From VAZQ01 sp963753575 (GTDB taxonomy: Bacteria > Pseudomonadota > Alphaproteobacteria > Rhizobiales > Xanthobacteraceae), in contig CAVWCR010000002.1 in the NCBI GenBank assembly GCA_963753575.1, forward strand, positions 382,185 through 446,184: DNA of 64,000 nt, read 5' to 3'. The notes under the pieces were generated by a model that had not been told where the DNA came from, made no database searches, and was given only the letters and a program-made list of their open reading frames with translations. The position numbers and the translations under genes were made by a program. This document shows, one piece after another, positions 1 to 9,711 of the stretch. The number at the start of each line of letters is the position of its first letter. Position 1 is the first letter of the stretch.

Positions 1-1248
1 CGCCTCAACGTCTATCTGCGCACGCTGGTGGCCGACGTTGCGACCCCCGACGAAGCCGGCGATCGCTTCCCGCAATCGCTGGGCGAACCTTTGTTCGAAT
101 TGCCGTTGTCCGGCTGGTACTGGCAGGTGACGCGGCTCGACACCGCGCGCCCGGAGATACGGTCGTCACGCTCGCTGTGGGATTCAACGCTGCCGCATCT
201 CGACGATGTCGGGTCCTCGGCGAGTGCGGGCGGTGCCCGCCAGGGCTACGTCGAGGGTCCGGAGGAGCAGCTCCTGCGGCTCGTCGAGCGCACCATCGAT
301 CTCGGCGATGAAGGACGATTTCTCGTCGCGGTCGCCGGCGATGCCGTCGAGATCGACGAGGAGACGCACAGCTTCGACAAGGCCTTGGTCACCACCTTTG
401 CGGTGCTCGCTCTCGTCCTGCTCTTGATCACAACGTTCCAGGTCCGGTTCGGCCTCGCCCCGCTCAATCGCATTTCGGCCGGGCTGGCCGCGATCCGCTC
501 CGGCGCGGCCGAGCGTCTGGAGGGCAATTTCCCGATTGAGGTCGCGCCGCTCGCGCGCGAAACCAACGCGCTGATCGAGGCCAATCGCGAGATCGTTACA
601 CGTGCGCGCACGCATGTCGGCAATCTCGCTCATGCGATCAAGACGCCGCTGTCGGTCATCATGAACGAGGCGTCGACCCATCCCGACGACCCGTTGGCAT
701 CGAAGATCCGTGAACAGACCGACATCATGCGCAACCAGGTGGCCCACCATCTCGAGCGGGCGCGGCTTGCCGCGCGCGTGGCGGTGGTCGGCACCGTCAC
801 CGAGGTGCGGCCGGTCATATCCGCGCTGGTGCGAACCATGGAGAAGATCCATCACGCCCGTGGCATCTCCATCCAGCTCGATGCGCCCGAAAATGCACGC
901 TTCCGCGGCGAGCGGCAGGATCTCGAGGAGATGATCGGCAATCTTGTCGACAACGCCTGCAAGTGGGCGCAGTCGCGCGTCGCGCTGGAAACATTTGTCG
1001 AGCGGCCCAACTTCCACAACGAACGAAGCATCGTGCGCATCGTCGTCGACGACGACGGTCCGGGATTGTCTCCTCAGCAACGCGAGCAGGTCGGCCGGCG
1101 CGGGCGCCGCCTCGACGAAGCGAAGTCGGGGTCGGGCCTTGGGCTTTCGATCGTGGTGGAACTGGCCAGCCTCTATGGCGGCGGACTGACGCTTGGCACG
1201 GCGCCGCTCGGAGGGTTGCGAGCCGAGTTGCTGCTGCCGGGGGCGTAA
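1..1248 (+). CDS. Sensor histidine kinase, 5' end outside window
   Basis: The frame is open from base 1, so the gene begins upstream; an internal GTG at 28 is unlikely to be the true start. What remains is the end of a periplasmic domain, a membrane segment at about residues 125-150, a HAMP-like linker, a phospho-acceptor helix with the H-box LAHAIKTPL, and a HATPase domain with an N box (NLVDNACKW), a DDDGPG box and a GSGLGLS box. The H-box layout resembles PhoQ-type kinases. It would autophosphorylate on His and pass phosphate to a response regulator, probably encoded just upstream of the window. The signal sensed cannot be read. Confidence is high for kinase and low for subfamily. Confidence 0.9.
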   Translation, partial: RLNVYLRTLVADVATPDEAGDRFPQSLGEPLFELPLSGWYWQVTRLDTARPEIRSSRSLWDSTLPHLDDVGSSASAGGARQGYVEGPEEQLLRLVERTIDLGDEGRFLVAVAGDAVEIDEETHSFDKALVTTFAVLALVLLLITTFQVRFGLAPLNRISAGLAAIRSGAAERLEGNFPIEVAPLARETNALIEANREIVTRARTHVGNLAHAIKTPLSVIMNEASTHPDDPLASKIREQTDIMRNQVAHHLERARLAARVAVVGTVTEVRPVISALVRTMEKIHHARGISIQLDAPENARFRGERQDLEEMIGNLVDNACKWAQSRVALETFVERPNFHNERSIVRIVVDDDGPGLSPQQREQVGRRGRRLDEAKSGSGLGLSIVVELASLYGGGLTLGTAPLGGLRAELLLPGA

Positions 1249-1372
1249 GGCCGACTCTGACCGATCTGGTTACCCTGATTGTGAGTGACTGAGAACGGGC
1301 CAGAGTTTCGCCCCAATCGTTGCTGCAAGGTATCGATCCGGGCACTGCTTGAAAGGGAGATGAGGGGCTGAG

Positions 1373-1852
1373 ATGAACGTGCGTCGTGGAGGCGTCGTCG
1401 CGGCCGGACTGCTGTTGGCCGCCTGCGCTGGGAACCCGCAGACCGGGGCGGGACCACGTGAGAATACTGGAACCCTGGTAGGCGCGGTCTCTGGCGCCGT
1501 GGTGGGCTCGCATTTTGGCCGTGGAAGCGGTCGCGTGGCGAGCACCGTTGCGGGCGCTGCGATTGGCGGGCTGATCGGCAACCGGATCGGCGCTGCGCTT
1601 GATGATGAGGATCGTACGCGCGCCTACGAGGCGCAGATACAGGCGCTGGAGTCCGGCGCATCGGGCGCGCCGGTGGGGTGGCGCAACGAGGATTCAGGCC
1701 GCCACGGCACCGTGGTTCCAGGGCCGGCCTACCAGCGCAACGCGATGACGTGTCGGCAGTACACTCACACGGTCTATATTGATGAGCGCCCGCAGGTGAC
1801 CCGCGGCACTGCCTGCAAAGCCTCGGATGGTAGGTGGATCGCCGTCACCTAG
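1373..1852 (+). CDS. Glycine-zipper 2TM lipoprotein (17 kDa surface antigen type)
   Basis: This 159-residue protein has a lipoprotein signal peptide ending in the lipobox LLAAC at about residues 15-19, so it should be lipidated and placed in the outer membrane or periplasmic face. The middle (about residues 35-75) is a Gly/Ala-rich glycine zipper of two small helices (GAVSGAVVGSHFG, then AGAAIGGLIGNRIG), as in rickettsial 17 kDa antigen and SmpA-neighbour proteins. The C-terminal part has Cys residues and a CRQYTHTVYIDERPQ stretch typical of the family. The role is probably envelope structure. It stands alone after the kinase and 40 bp before the SH3 gene. Confidence 0.85.
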   Translation: MNVRRGGVVAAGLLLAACAGNPQTGAGPRENTGTLVGAVSGAVVGSHFGRGSGRVASTVAGAAIGGLIGNRIGAALDDEDRTRAYEAQIQALESGASGAPVGWRNEDSGRHGTVVPGPAYQRNAMTCRQYTHTVYIDERPQVTRGTACKASDGRWIAVT

Positions 1853-1892
1853 GCGCCGGCAGGCGGGGCGGCGCGGCCCCAAGGAGGCATCA

Positions 1893-2291
1893 ATGAGCCT
1901 AACGGAACGACTACGTAACCCCGCCGCCTTTGCAGCCGGGGCAGCCGTGCTGCTCGTGCTCTCGGCCGAATGGGCCGCGGCCGGCCCGGCGCTGGTTCGT
2001 TCGAACACCAACCTGCGGCAGGGTCCAGGCACCAATTACGGCGTTGTCGCTACCGTCCCGGGCGGTAGTCTTGTCGAGATCACTCAATGTGCCGCGGCAT
2101 GGTGCACCGCCCATTGGCGCGGTCGTGTGGGCTACATGATTGCCAGCAATCTCGACCTCCGGCTGGGTTCGGTGAGGCCCCCAGTGATCGTTTACTCCGA
2201 GCCGCCGCCGGTTGTTTATGGGCCCCGCTACGGCTACTACGGCCCGCGATACTACTCCGGTCCGCGGTATCGCTATTGGCGGCGGTGGTAA
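1893..2291 (+). CDS. Exported SH3b-domain protein
   Basis: I chose the ATG at 1893 because a perfect AAGGAGG lies 5 bp upstream (1881-1887); an in-frame GTG at 1827 would overlap the preceding gene. The 132-residue product has an N-terminal hydrophobic signal segment (about residues 10-30), then a bacterial SH3 domain (ALVRSNTNLRQGPGTNYGVV through GYMIASNLDL) and a Pro/Tyr/Arg-rich tail ending in repeated YYGPRYY-like units. SH3b domains commonly bind peptidoglycan or other envelope ligands, so a periplasmic, cell-wall-linked role is likely but unproven. Confidence 0.85.
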   Translation: MSLTERLRNPAAFAAGAAVLLVLSAEWAAAGPALVRSNTNLRQGPGTNYGVVATVPGGSLVEITQCAAAWCTAHWRGRVGYMIASNLDLRLGSVRPPVIVYSEPPPVVYGPRYGYYGPRYYSGPRYRYWRRW

Positions 2292-2348
2292 GGTTCCGGG
2301 TATTTCATAACGGGTTCTTAAGCCCCCGAACCTATCAAAGGGGACTCG

Positions 2349-3785
2349 GTGCCATTCAATCCGCGCGGGTGCGGGATGGCGGGGCTACCCGTAGAACGAT
2401 TGCGAAGCTACTTCCGGGAACTTCCCCGGGAGGCGCTGGCTTTGCTTGTCCTCGAACTTGAGCGTGCGACCTCCCGCGGCGATCAGATTCCGGGCGGCGA
2501 GGCGCTGCTTGCGGAGGTGCGTAGCGCCTTGCGCGAGAGCGGTTCGTCGAAGGGGCCCCGGTCTGGGGACCCCACCCGGGTGTTCTTCGGAGCGATCGAG
2601 CCCTTCCTGATCAATGACGATGCGGTGCGCAACCGTCCCGGTCGAGTCGCGCGATCGGTTCTGGCTCCGATGTGGTCATGGATCAGCCGCGACCTGGTGC
2701 CGGCGGAGGCGAAGGCCTACGGCGCTGAAGCCGCGCGCGCGGCCACCGATCCTGCGGCGTACGAACGCCTTGCTCGCAAGTTCCAGGATTGCGTCATTGA
2801 AAAAGTCGAGGGAGCGCTGGCGTCCGCAAAGGTTGACGAAAGATCGCGACGCCGGCTGATCGGCCAGATCGGTACCCAAAATGCGCTCGATGACGCGCGC
2901 GCGTTGCTCACGATTCTCTCAGCCACAGACATATTTGCGCTGATCGAGGGCCGCTTGCCCGCGCACATTCGCAATCTTGCCGATGCCCAGCTCGACAACG
3001 TGAAGACGCTGCTCGATCTGGCAGTCGGTAACCGGCAGGACGTACTGCCCTATGCACTTGTATTGACGATGAGTCGTCTCGCGATGCCATGGCAAGTGAT
3101 CCGGCTCGCCGTGAAGGCCGCGGAGAGCGATGACGCTATCCGCATCGCCGGAGCGCCTTACGCGGTCGCGGTCACCCTCGTCTTGTCCGAGATGGAGCAG
3201 ACGGTCAGCGCGCTTAAGGCCGACCTCAAGCGTGGCTCAACATCGCAAGCCTCCGCCCTCATCAAGAATATCCACGACAGCGCGCGCGGCTTGCGCACGG
3301 AACTCGACCTCTCCGGGGATTCGCCGTGGGCCCGCCGCCTCGCCGCGATCCGCGGCGACGTCTCGAATGTGCTCAAGAACCAGGTCGAATCGGCGTCCGG
3401 CCGGGTCCGGCGCTTGTTGCGGCCGCGTCCGGCCAGCGAGATCGGGCGCAATTCAGCACTCAATGCTTCCGACGTCTCCGAGACCGAGGCGCTGGTGGAA
3501 CTGGTCGGGGTCTGCCGTCTATATGCGAGCGAACTCGCCATCAACGAAATGACGCTGCGGACCTACACCGAGCTGCAGCACTATCTCGACACTGGAACGC
3601 AAGCGCTGCTCGACAGCCTGCGCCAGGCGGGTGATGACGATCGCCGCTTCCGACAGTCGCAGGTCGACGCGGCGGCCCGTTTCTGCGCCAAGGTCTTCGG
3701 CCAGGAATACGCATCCCTTCTGACCAAGGCCGCCGAGGTCGCAGCCAATATGGCCAATGAGCGCAAGGCGGCTGCCAAGGCCTGA
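2349..3785 (+). CDS. Conserved alphaproteobacterial protein of unknown function
   Basis: A 478-residue reading frame starts with GTG at 2349; an ATG at 2376 (residue 10) is an equally good start. I do not recognise a named domain. The protein is mainly helical with no signal peptide or convincing membrane segment, and it is rich in Ala, Arg, Glu and Leu. The coding character (length, codon bias, lack of rival frames) is strong. It lies between small envelope genes and the cytochrome c maturation operon, 166 bp upstream of ccmI, and is probably transcribed separately. No function is proposed. Confidence 0.75.
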   Translation: MPFNPRGCGMAGLPVERLRSYFRELPREALALLVLELERATSRGDQIPGGEALLAEVRSALRESGSSKGPRSGDPTRVFFGAIEPFLINDDAVRNRPGRVARSVLAPMWSWISRDLVPAEAKAYGAEAARAATDPAAYERLARKFQDCVIEKVEGALASAKVDERSRRRLIGQIGTQNALDDARALLTILSATDIFALIEGRLPAHIRNLADAQLDNVKTLLDLAVGNRQDVLPYALVLTMSRLAMPWQVIRLAVKAAESDDAIRIAGAPYAVAVTLVLSEMEQTVSALKADLKRGSTSQASALIKNIHDSARGLRTELDLSGDSPWARRLAAIRGDVSNVLKNQVESASGRVRRLLRPRPASEIGRNSALNASDVSETEALVELVGVCRLYASELAINEMTLRTYTELQHYLDTGTQALLDSLRQAGDDDRRFRQSQVDAAARFCAKVFGQEYASLLTKAAEVAANMANERKAAAKA

Positions 3786-3847
3786 TGCCTCTGGAAGGTT
3801 GGCCAACACCCCCGATATGTTCCTGGGCCCCGTTGCGATCGGGCGAG

Positions 3848-3865
3848 AGGCGTGATGTAACGCCT
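3848..3865 (+). terminator. Possible hairpin terminator after the unknown gene
   Basis: Six-base arms AGGCGT (3848-3853) and ACGCCT (3860-3865) flank a six-base loop and are followed by TTTATG. The stem is short and the T tract weak, so this is only a candidate. Confidence 0.25.
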
Positions 3866-3951
3866 TTATGATCGGGTAGCGCCGGTCAGTTTAGCGGCAA
3901 ACGGCCCCGCCGCCACCGGAATGCCGGATTTAGGCCGATGAAATTGACGCC

Positions 3952-5043
3952 ATGATGCTCTGGGTTGCGCTTTCCCTGATGACGGGGGCGGCAATGGCTG
4001 CCGTCGCGTGGCCGCTGCTGCGGAACAGCCGTACGTTGCGATCCGGGAGCGACCTTGCTGTTTACCGCGATCAACTCGACGAGATCGGGCGCGACCACGC
4101 AGCCGGTCGGATCGGCGACAGCGAGGCTGGAGCGGCGGAGGTCGAGGTGTCGCGACGGCTGCTTGCTGCCGCGGATGCGGAAGCGGCCAAGGCCCATGCT
4201 GTGCCGGCGCCGGCAAGGCTGCGGGGGGCAGCCGCCACCGCAGCCCTCCTGATCGTGTCGTTCGGGAGTGCGTTGACCTATCTGGCGCTCGGCTCGCCGA
4301 TGCTGCCCAGCCAGCCGTTGGCATCGCGCAACCAGAACCAATCGATCGAGACATTGATTGCGCAAGTGGAGAACCATCTTGCCAGCAACCCGAATGACGG
4401 GCGAGGCTGGGAGGTGATCGCGCCGATCTATTTGCGGCTCGGCCGTATCGATGATGCCATCAAGGCGCGCCGCAACGCCCTTGCGCTCAACGGCGAGACC
4501 TCGGAGCGGCAGGCCGGCCTGGGCGAGGCGCTCGTGGCTGCCAGCGACGGCAAGTTGACCCTGGAGGCCAAGAAGGCGTTTCAGCGAGCGGTCGATCTCG
4601 ACGCTGGCAACATCAAGGCCCGGTATTTCCTCGGGGTCGCGGCCGAGCAGGAGGGTCAGCCAGCCGCTGCGGTCGGAATCTGGCGGGCAATGCTGGTGGG
4701 AGCACCGGCGGATGCGCCCTGGGCCGACTTCATCCGTCGGGAAGTCGCGCGGGTCGCGGGCAGTCCGGGTCCGAGCGCCGAGGATGTGGCGGCGGCGTCC
4801 GAGCTTGCCCCCGAGCAACGGACCGCCATGGTGCAGACCATGGTGGCGCGGCTTGCGGAGCGCCTGCAGCGCAACGGGTCCGATCTTGACGGGTGGCTGC
4901 GCTTGGTGCGTTCCTACATGGTGTTGGGTGACCGCGAGAAGGCCTTGTCCGCCGTCGGCGACGCGCGTCGCGCGCTTGGCGGCGAGCAGGACAAGCTGCG
5001 TCGACTGGACGAACTCGTGAAAGAGCTGGGCCTTGAAGGCTGA
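3952..5043 (+). CDS. ccmI: Cytochrome c maturation protein CcmI (CycH)
   Basis: The 363-residue protein begins with a membrane segment (MMLWVALSLMTGAAMAAVAWPLL), followed by the conserved cytoplasmic VYRDQLDEIGRDHAAGRI segment, a second membrane helix near residue 95, and then periplasmic TPR repeats (ending about residue 350) that chaperone apocytochrome c. CcmI brings apocytochrome to the CcmF/CcmH haem lyase. It is the first gene of the ccmI-E-F-H operon, with 11 bp to ccmE. Residues are typical for the rhizobial CycH form, in which both halves are in one chain. Confidence 0.95.
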   Translation: MMLWVALSLMTGAAMAAVAWPLLRNSRTLRSGSDLAVYRDQLDEIGRDHAAGRIGDSEAGAAEVEVSRRLLAAADAEAAKAHAVPAPARLRGAAATAALLIVSFGSALTYLALGSPMLPSQPLASRNQNQSIETLIAQVENHLASNPNDGRGWEVIAPIYLRLGRIDDAIKARRNALALNGETSERQAGLGEALVAASDGKLTLEAKKAFQRAVDLDAGNIKARYFLGVAAEQEGQPAAAVGIWRAMLVGAPADAPWADFIRREVARVAGSPGPSAEDVAAASELAPEQRTAMVQTMVARLAERLQRNGSDLDGWLRLVRSYMVLGDREKALSAVGDARRALGGEQDKLRRLDELVKELGLEG

Positions 5044-5054
5044 GGAAGGTCACG

Positions 5055-5546
5055 ATGACCCGTAAACGAAGGCGTCTGGTTCTGATCGGCTCCGCTCTCG
5101 CCGTGCTCGCAGTGTCGGTCGGGCTGGTGCTCAACGCCTTGCGGGATTCGATCGTGTTCTTCAATTCGCCGACCGATGTTGCCGAGAAGCACATCGCAGC
5201 CGGCACTCGCATAAGGCTCGGCGGCCTGGTGAAAGAAGGCAGTGTTGAGCGCGGAGACAATCTCCAGGTCCGCTTTGATGTGACCGACGGCAAGAACAGC
5301 ATCCAGGTCGCCTATCAGGGCCTGCTACCTGACCTGTTCCGCGAAGGGCAGGGCGTCGTGACCGAAGGCGTGCTCGATGGCGCGGGCACGTTCAAGGCCG
5401 ACAGCGTGCTTGCCAAACATGACGAGAACTACATGCCCAAGGAAGTTGCCGATGCGCTCAAGAAGCAAGGGCACTGGAAGGTCGACGGCGGCAAGAGCGC
5501 AGGGCGTTCTGCAGGCGAGGACTCAGTGAAAGTGAGGCTGCCATGA
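5055..5546 (+). CDS. ccmE: Periplasmic haem chaperone CcmE (CycJ)
   Basis: This 163-residue protein has an N-terminal membrane anchor (about residues 8-27), an OB-fold beta barrel, and the HDENY motif near residue 120 that carries the His forming a covalent bond to haem and the nearby Tyr ligand. CcmE receives haem from CcmC/CcmD with CcmAB and hands it to CcmF. Its stop overlaps the ccmF start by 4 bp, indicating translational coupling. The C-terminal tail is charged and variable as usual. Confidence 0.96.
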   Translation: MTRKRRRLVLIGSALAVLAVSVGLVLNALRDSIVFFNSPTDVAEKHIAAGTRIRLGGLVKEGSVERGDNLQVRFDVTDGKNSIQVAYQGLLPDLFREGQGVVTEGVLDGAGTFKADSVLAKHDENYMPKEVADALKKQGHWKVDGGKSAGRSAGEDSVKVRLP

Positions 5547-7531
5547 TCGCCGAGCTCGGTCACTATGCGCTTGTGCTCGCCCTCGGCTTGGCGTTCGTCC
5601 AGGCTAGCGTGCCGATCTACGGTGCGCGCAGGAACGACCCAGTCCTGATGTCGATTGCCGAGCCGGTCGCGCTCGCGCAATTCGGCTTCGTGGCGTTTGC
5701 CTTTGGCGCGCTGGTCATCGGCTACGTGACCTCGGACTTTTCCATCGTCAACGTGTTCGAGAACTCCCACTCGGCGAAGCCGCTGATCTACAAGATCACC
5801 GGAGTGTGGGGGAACCACGAAGGCTCGATGCTGCTGTGGGTCCTTATCCTGAGTCTATTTGGCGCGCTGGTCGCGATCTTCGGGTCCAATCTGCCGGCAC
5901 GCCTCAAAGCCAATGTGCTCGCTGTGCAATCGTGGATCGCATTCACGTTCTATCTGTTCATCCTGACGACCTCGAATCCGTTTCTTCGGCTCAACCCGGC
6001 CCCGATCGAAGGCCGCGATCTCAACCCGGTCCTGCAGGATCCGGGCCTCGCGATCCATCCGCCGCTGCTCTACTTGGGCTATGTAGGCTTCTCCATCTCG
6101 TTCTCGTTCGCGATCGCGGCGTTGATCGAGGGCAAGATCGACGCCGCCTGGGCGCGCTGGGTGCGGCCGTGGACGCTGCTCGCCTGGATGTTCCTGACAG
6201 CGGGCATCGCGATGGGCTCGTACTGGGCCTATTACTCGCTGGGCTGGGGTGGCTGGTGGTTCTGGGACCCGGTCGAGAACGCCTCGCTGATGCCCTGGAT
6301 CGCCGGCACGGCGCTCCTTCACTCCGCCGTCGTGATGGAGAAGCGCAACGCCCTCAAGGTGTGGACCATCCTGCTCGCGATCCTGGCGTTCTCGCTGTCG
6401 TTGGTCGGCACCTTCCTGGTGCGCTCGGGTGTGCTGACGTCGGTGCACGCCTTCGCGTCCGATCCGGCACGCGGCGTGTTCATCTTGATGATACTCACGC
6501 TGTTCATCGGCGGCGGGCTTACACTGTTTGCCTGGCGCGCGCCGCTCTTGAAACAGGGCGGCCTGTTTGCGCCTATTTCGCGTGAGGGCGCGCTGATCCT
6601 CAACAATCTCCTGCTGTTGGTCGCTTGCTCCGCTGTCTTTTTTGGAACGCTTTACCCACTCGCGCTCGAGGCGCTGACTGGCGAAAAGATTTCGGTCGGC
6701 GCCCCGTTCTTCAACATGACCTTTGGTCCGTTGTTTGCCGTGCTGCTGGTCGCGGTGCCGTTCGGGCCGCTCCTGGCGTGGAAGCGCGGCGATCTCCTCG
6801 GTGTCGCGCAACGACTGGTCGGTGCCGCGGCCTTGGCGGTGGTCGGCATCGCGGTTACGTTCGCGGTCCAGTCCGGCGGGCCCGTGCTGGTGCCGTTCGC
6901 CTTTGGTCTAGCCATCTTCGCCATCGTCGGGGCCTTGACCGATCTGGTCGAGCGCACGGCACTGCTGAAGGTGCCGTTCCGCACGGCGCTGTCCCGCGCG
7001 CGAGGGTTGCCGCGCTCGACCTGGGGAACTGCGCTCGCTCATGTGGGGCTTGGCGTGACGCTGCTCGGCATCGTCGGCGAGACCCAACTCAGCGCCGAAC
7101 ACATCGCGGAAGTCAAACCAGGACAGTCGATCTCAATTAAGCGCTACGATCTGCATTTCGACGACATCGTCGACCGTCAAGGGCCAAATTATCAGGAACG
7201 CGCCGCCCACTTTACGGTGCGGCGGCGCGGCGGCGAGGTCATCGGTGTGATGGAGCCGTCCAAGCGCACGTTCCCCTCGCGCGGAAGCGGCACCAGCGAG
7301 CAGGCCTTGATGACGATCCACGGCGCAAGCCAGCTCTATCTCTCACTTGGCGAATCAAAACCCGATGGCTCGATCGCGGTGCGGCTCTATTACAAGCCGC
7401 TGGTGCTGCTGATCTGGCTTGGCGCCGTGGTGATGGTGATCGGCGGGGGGCTCTCGCTCTCGGACCGTCGGCTGCGCGTCGGGGCGCCGAGGCCGGCGAG
7501 GGCCAAGGCTGTGATGCAGCCGGCGGAGTAG
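5543..7531 (+). CDS. ccmF: Cytochrome c haem lyase subunit CcmF (CycK)
   Basis: A 662-residue polytopic membrane protein with about 15 hydrophobic segments and the haem-handling WWD signature (GWGGWWFWDPVENASLMPW) near residues 230-250. His residues flanking this loop (for example in the WGNHEGS segment) would ligate haem. CcmF, with CcmH and CcmI, attaches reduced haem to the CXXCH motif of apocytochrome c on the periplasmic side. It begins inside the ccmE stop and ends 5 bp before ccmH. Length is normal for the family. Confidence 0.97.
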   Translation: MIAELGHYALVLALGLAFVQASVPIYGARRNDPVLMSIAEPVALAQFGFVAFAFGALVIGYVTSDFSIVNVFENSHSAKPLIYKITGVWGNHEGSMLLWVLILSLFGALVAIFGSNLPARLKANVLAVQSWIAFTFYLFILTTSNPFLRLNPAPIEGRDLNPVLQDPGLAIHPPLLYLGYVGFSISFSFAIAALIEGKIDAAWARWVRPWTLLAWMFLTAGIAMGSYWAYYSLGWGGWWFWDPVENASLMPWIAGTALLHSAVVMEKRNALKVWTILLAILAFSLSLVGTFLVRSGVLTSVHAFASDPARGVFILMILTLFIGGGLTLFAWRAPLLKQGGLFAPISREGALILNNLLLLVACSAVFFGTLYPLALEALTGEKISVGAPFFNMTFGPLFAVLLVAVPFGPLLAWKRGDLLGVAQRLVGAAALAVVGIAVTFAVQSGGPVLVPFAFGLAIFAIVGALTDLVERTALLKVPFRTALSRARGLPRSTWGTALAHVGLGVTLLGIVGETQLSAEHIAEVKPGQSISIKRYDLHFDDIVDRQGPNYQERAAHFTVRRRGGEVIGVMEPSKRTFPSRGSGTSEQALMTIHGASQLYLSLGESKPDGSIAVRLYYKPLVLLIWLGAVVMVIGGGLSLSDRRLRVGAPRPARAKAVMQPAE

Positions 7532-7536
7532 AGCGC

Positions 7537-8028
7537 ATGCGTGCTATCCGCTCATTCCTTATTGCGCTCGTGCTCTTGACCGCCGCACAAAACGCGCGCG
7601 CCGTGCAACCAGATGAAATTCTATCGGATCCCGTACTTGAAGCGCGGGCGCGCTCGCTCTCCAAGGAGCTGCGCTGCATGGTCTGCCAGAACCAGTCGAT
7701 CGACGATTCGGATGCGCCGCTGGCGCGCGACCTGCGGCTGATCGTGCGCGAGCGGCTCAAGCAAGGCGACAGCGACCGACAGATCATCGATTTCCTGGTC
7801 GCGCGCTACGGTGAATTCGTGCTGCTCAAGCCGCGGGTAGCTTGGCATACGGCGTTGCTGTGGTTTGGACCACCGGCGCTGCTCGTGGGCGGCGCGCTGG
7901 CGCTGCTGTTCATGGCACGACGTCGCAGCAAGCCTGGGCCAAACGGCCGAGCCCGGCCGGAAGACAGCCAGCTCACGCCCGAAGAGGAAGCCCGTCTCGC
8001 GGAACTTCTCAAGTCGGGTGAAATCTGA
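7537..8028 (+). CDS. ccmH: Cytochrome c thioredoxin-like subunit CcmH (CycL)
   Basis: The 163-residue protein has a signal/anchor segment, the redox motif LRCMVCQNQSIDDS around residues 44-57 (the two Cys reduce apocytochrome thiols), and a C-terminal membrane helix at about residues 104-126 followed by a charged cytoplasmic tail. This is the short rhizobial form without the fused TPR part, which matches the separate CcmI. It is the last gene of the ccm operon, and a 129-bp gap follows before degP. Confidence 0.96.
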   Translation: MRAIRSFLIALVLLTAAQNARAVQPDEILSDPVLEARARSLSKELRCMVCQNQSIDDSDAPLARDLRLIVRERLKQGDSDRQIIDFLVARYGEFVLLKPRVAWHTALLWFGPPALLVGGALALLFMARRRSKPGPNGRARPEDSQLTPEEEARLAELLKSGEI

Positions 8029-8157
8029 GCAATGATCCAGGGTTAACGCTCAACCTTACGAATTTTTAATCTCGCCGCCAGAACGCCGTAATGCGTCAGG
8101 CTCCATGTTGCCAGCAGCAGACGCCGGGGGCGTCGAAGCAACAATGTGGAGACTAGC

Positions 8158-9687
8158 ATGTCGATGGGCGCCTCTCCCGCTCAGAAGCAATGCCTTTCGC
8201 TGCGTCGTCTAGCTCTACTGGCAGGGGTCACCGGCCTTGGCGTAGCGGTATTTTTTGCCAACCCTGGTTTCATTTCCTCTCCCAATATTTCGGCGTTGAG
8301 CAGTCCCGCTTACGCGCAGAGCGCGCAGCGCCCGATCGGGTTCGCCGACATTGTCGAGAAGGTGAAGCCGGCCGTGATCTCGGTTCGTGTCAAGGTCGAC
8401 GGTGGACCACGACTGATGGGTTTCGACGCTCTACCGGCTCCGCGTGGAACTCCGATGGATCGTTTTTTCCGTCGGCTGCCCGACGTCATTCCCGGGCTTC
8501 CCGATGAGTTGCGCCGGCCGCGCGGACGCAACCTGGTGACCGGCCAGGGCTCAGGATTCTTTATCTCGTCCGACGGTTACGCGGTGACGAACAATCACGT
8601 GGTCGACAAGGCCGAGACGGTCGAAGTCGTAGCCGACGACGGCAAGACCTATAGTGCCAAGGTGATCGGTACCGATCCACGCACCGACGTTGCACTGATC
8701 AAGGTCAATGGCCGGGACGATTTCTCCTATGTGAGGTTCGCCGACAAGCCGCCGCGGATCGGCGACTGGGTGCTTGCCGTCGGCAATCCGTTCGGGCTAG
8801 GCGGCACTGTGACCGCCGGCATCGTGTCTGCGCGTGGACGCGACATCGGCGCGGGCCCATATGACGACTTTATCCAGATCGATGCGCCGGTGAACCGGGG
8901 CAACTCTGGTGGTCCGACGTTCGATGTCGACGGCAGCGTAATCGGCGTCAATACCGCGATCTTCTCGCCGTCAGGCGGCTCGGTAGGCATTGCGTTCGCA
9001 ATCCCGGCCGAAACGGTGAAGAGCGTCGTTGCACAGCTCAAGGCCAAGGGCGCCGTGAGCCGCGGTTGGATCGGCGTGCAGATTCAGCCGGTCACGGCCG
9101 ATATTGCCGACAGCCTTGGACTGAAGCGGACGCAGGGTGCCTTGGTCGCCGAGCCGCAGCCTAACAGCCCCGCGGTCAAGGCGGGCATCCAGGCCGGCGA
9201 TGTGATTATCGCGGTCAACGGTATTGCGGTTCGGGATGCGCGCGACCTTGCGCGCCAGATCGGTGCGATGACGCCGGGCGCGACGGTTCGGTTGACCGTC
9301 CTTCAAGGCGGTCAGGAGAAGACCATCGCGGTCACGCTGGGCGAGCTTCCGAACGAACGCGAGGCGCGCGCCACGCCCGAAAACCAGGATCAGAACGGGC
9401 TGTCCTTGCCGCGGCTTGGCTTGACGCTCGCCCCGGCCGGAGAAGTTGCCGGCAGCGGCAACGACGGTGTGGTGGTCACTGCCGTCGAGCCCGACGGCAT
9501 TGCCGCCGAGCACGGCTTCAAGGCCGGCGACGTCATCCTGGAGGTGGCGGGCCGCAAGGTCGCCTCGCCTTCCGATATCCGTGGCGCGCTCAGCACGGCT
9601 CAGCGTGACGGCAAGCGCACCGTGTTGTTCCGCGTGAAGTCGGGCGAAGGCACTAAATTTGTCGCGTTACGGCTCGGTCGAGCCTGA
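8158..9687 (+). CDS. degP: Do-family periplasmic serine protease (DegP/HtrA)
   Basis: I prefer the ATG at 8158 because GGAG lies 6 bp upstream (8148-8151); a GTG at 8146 would absorb that site. The 509-residue protein has a signal segment (about residues 15-55, ending PAYAQ), a trypsin-like domain with catalytic His147 (TNNHVV), Asp177 (RTDVALIKV) and Ser250 (RGNSGGP), and two PDZ domains (about residues 290-380 and 405-500). It would degrade or refold damaged envelope proteins. The position between ccmH and a two-component pair is as in Bradyrhizobium-type genomes, so an envelope-stress link with the downstream regulator pair is plausible but inferred. Confidence 0.94.
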   Translation: MSMGASPAQKQCLSLRRLALLAGVTGLGVAVFFANPGFISSPNISALSSPAYAQSAQRPIGFADIVEKVKPAVISVRVKVDGGPRLMGFDALPAPRGTPMDRFFRRLPDVIPGLPDELRRPRGRNLVTGQGSGFFISSDGYAVTNNHVVDKAETVEVVADDGKTYSAKVIGTDPRTDVALIKVNGRDDFSYVRFADKPPRIGDWVLAVGNPFGLGGTVTAGIVSARGRDIGAGPYDDFIQIDAPVNRGNSGGPTFDVDGSVIGVNTAIFSPSGGSVGIAFAIPAETVKSVVAQLKAKGAVSRGWIGVQIQPVTADIADSLGLKRTQGALVAEPQPNSPAVKAGIQAGDVIIAVNGIAVRDARDLARQIGAMTPGATVRLTVLQGGQEKTIAVTLGELPNEREARATPENQDQNGLSLPRLGLTLAPAGEVAGSGNDGVVVTAVEPDGIAAEHGFKAGDVILEVAGRKVASPSDIRGALSTAQRDGKRTVLFRVKSGEGTKFVALRLGRA

Positions 9688-9711
9688 CCCGAATGGGGCG
9701 TGCTACCGGCA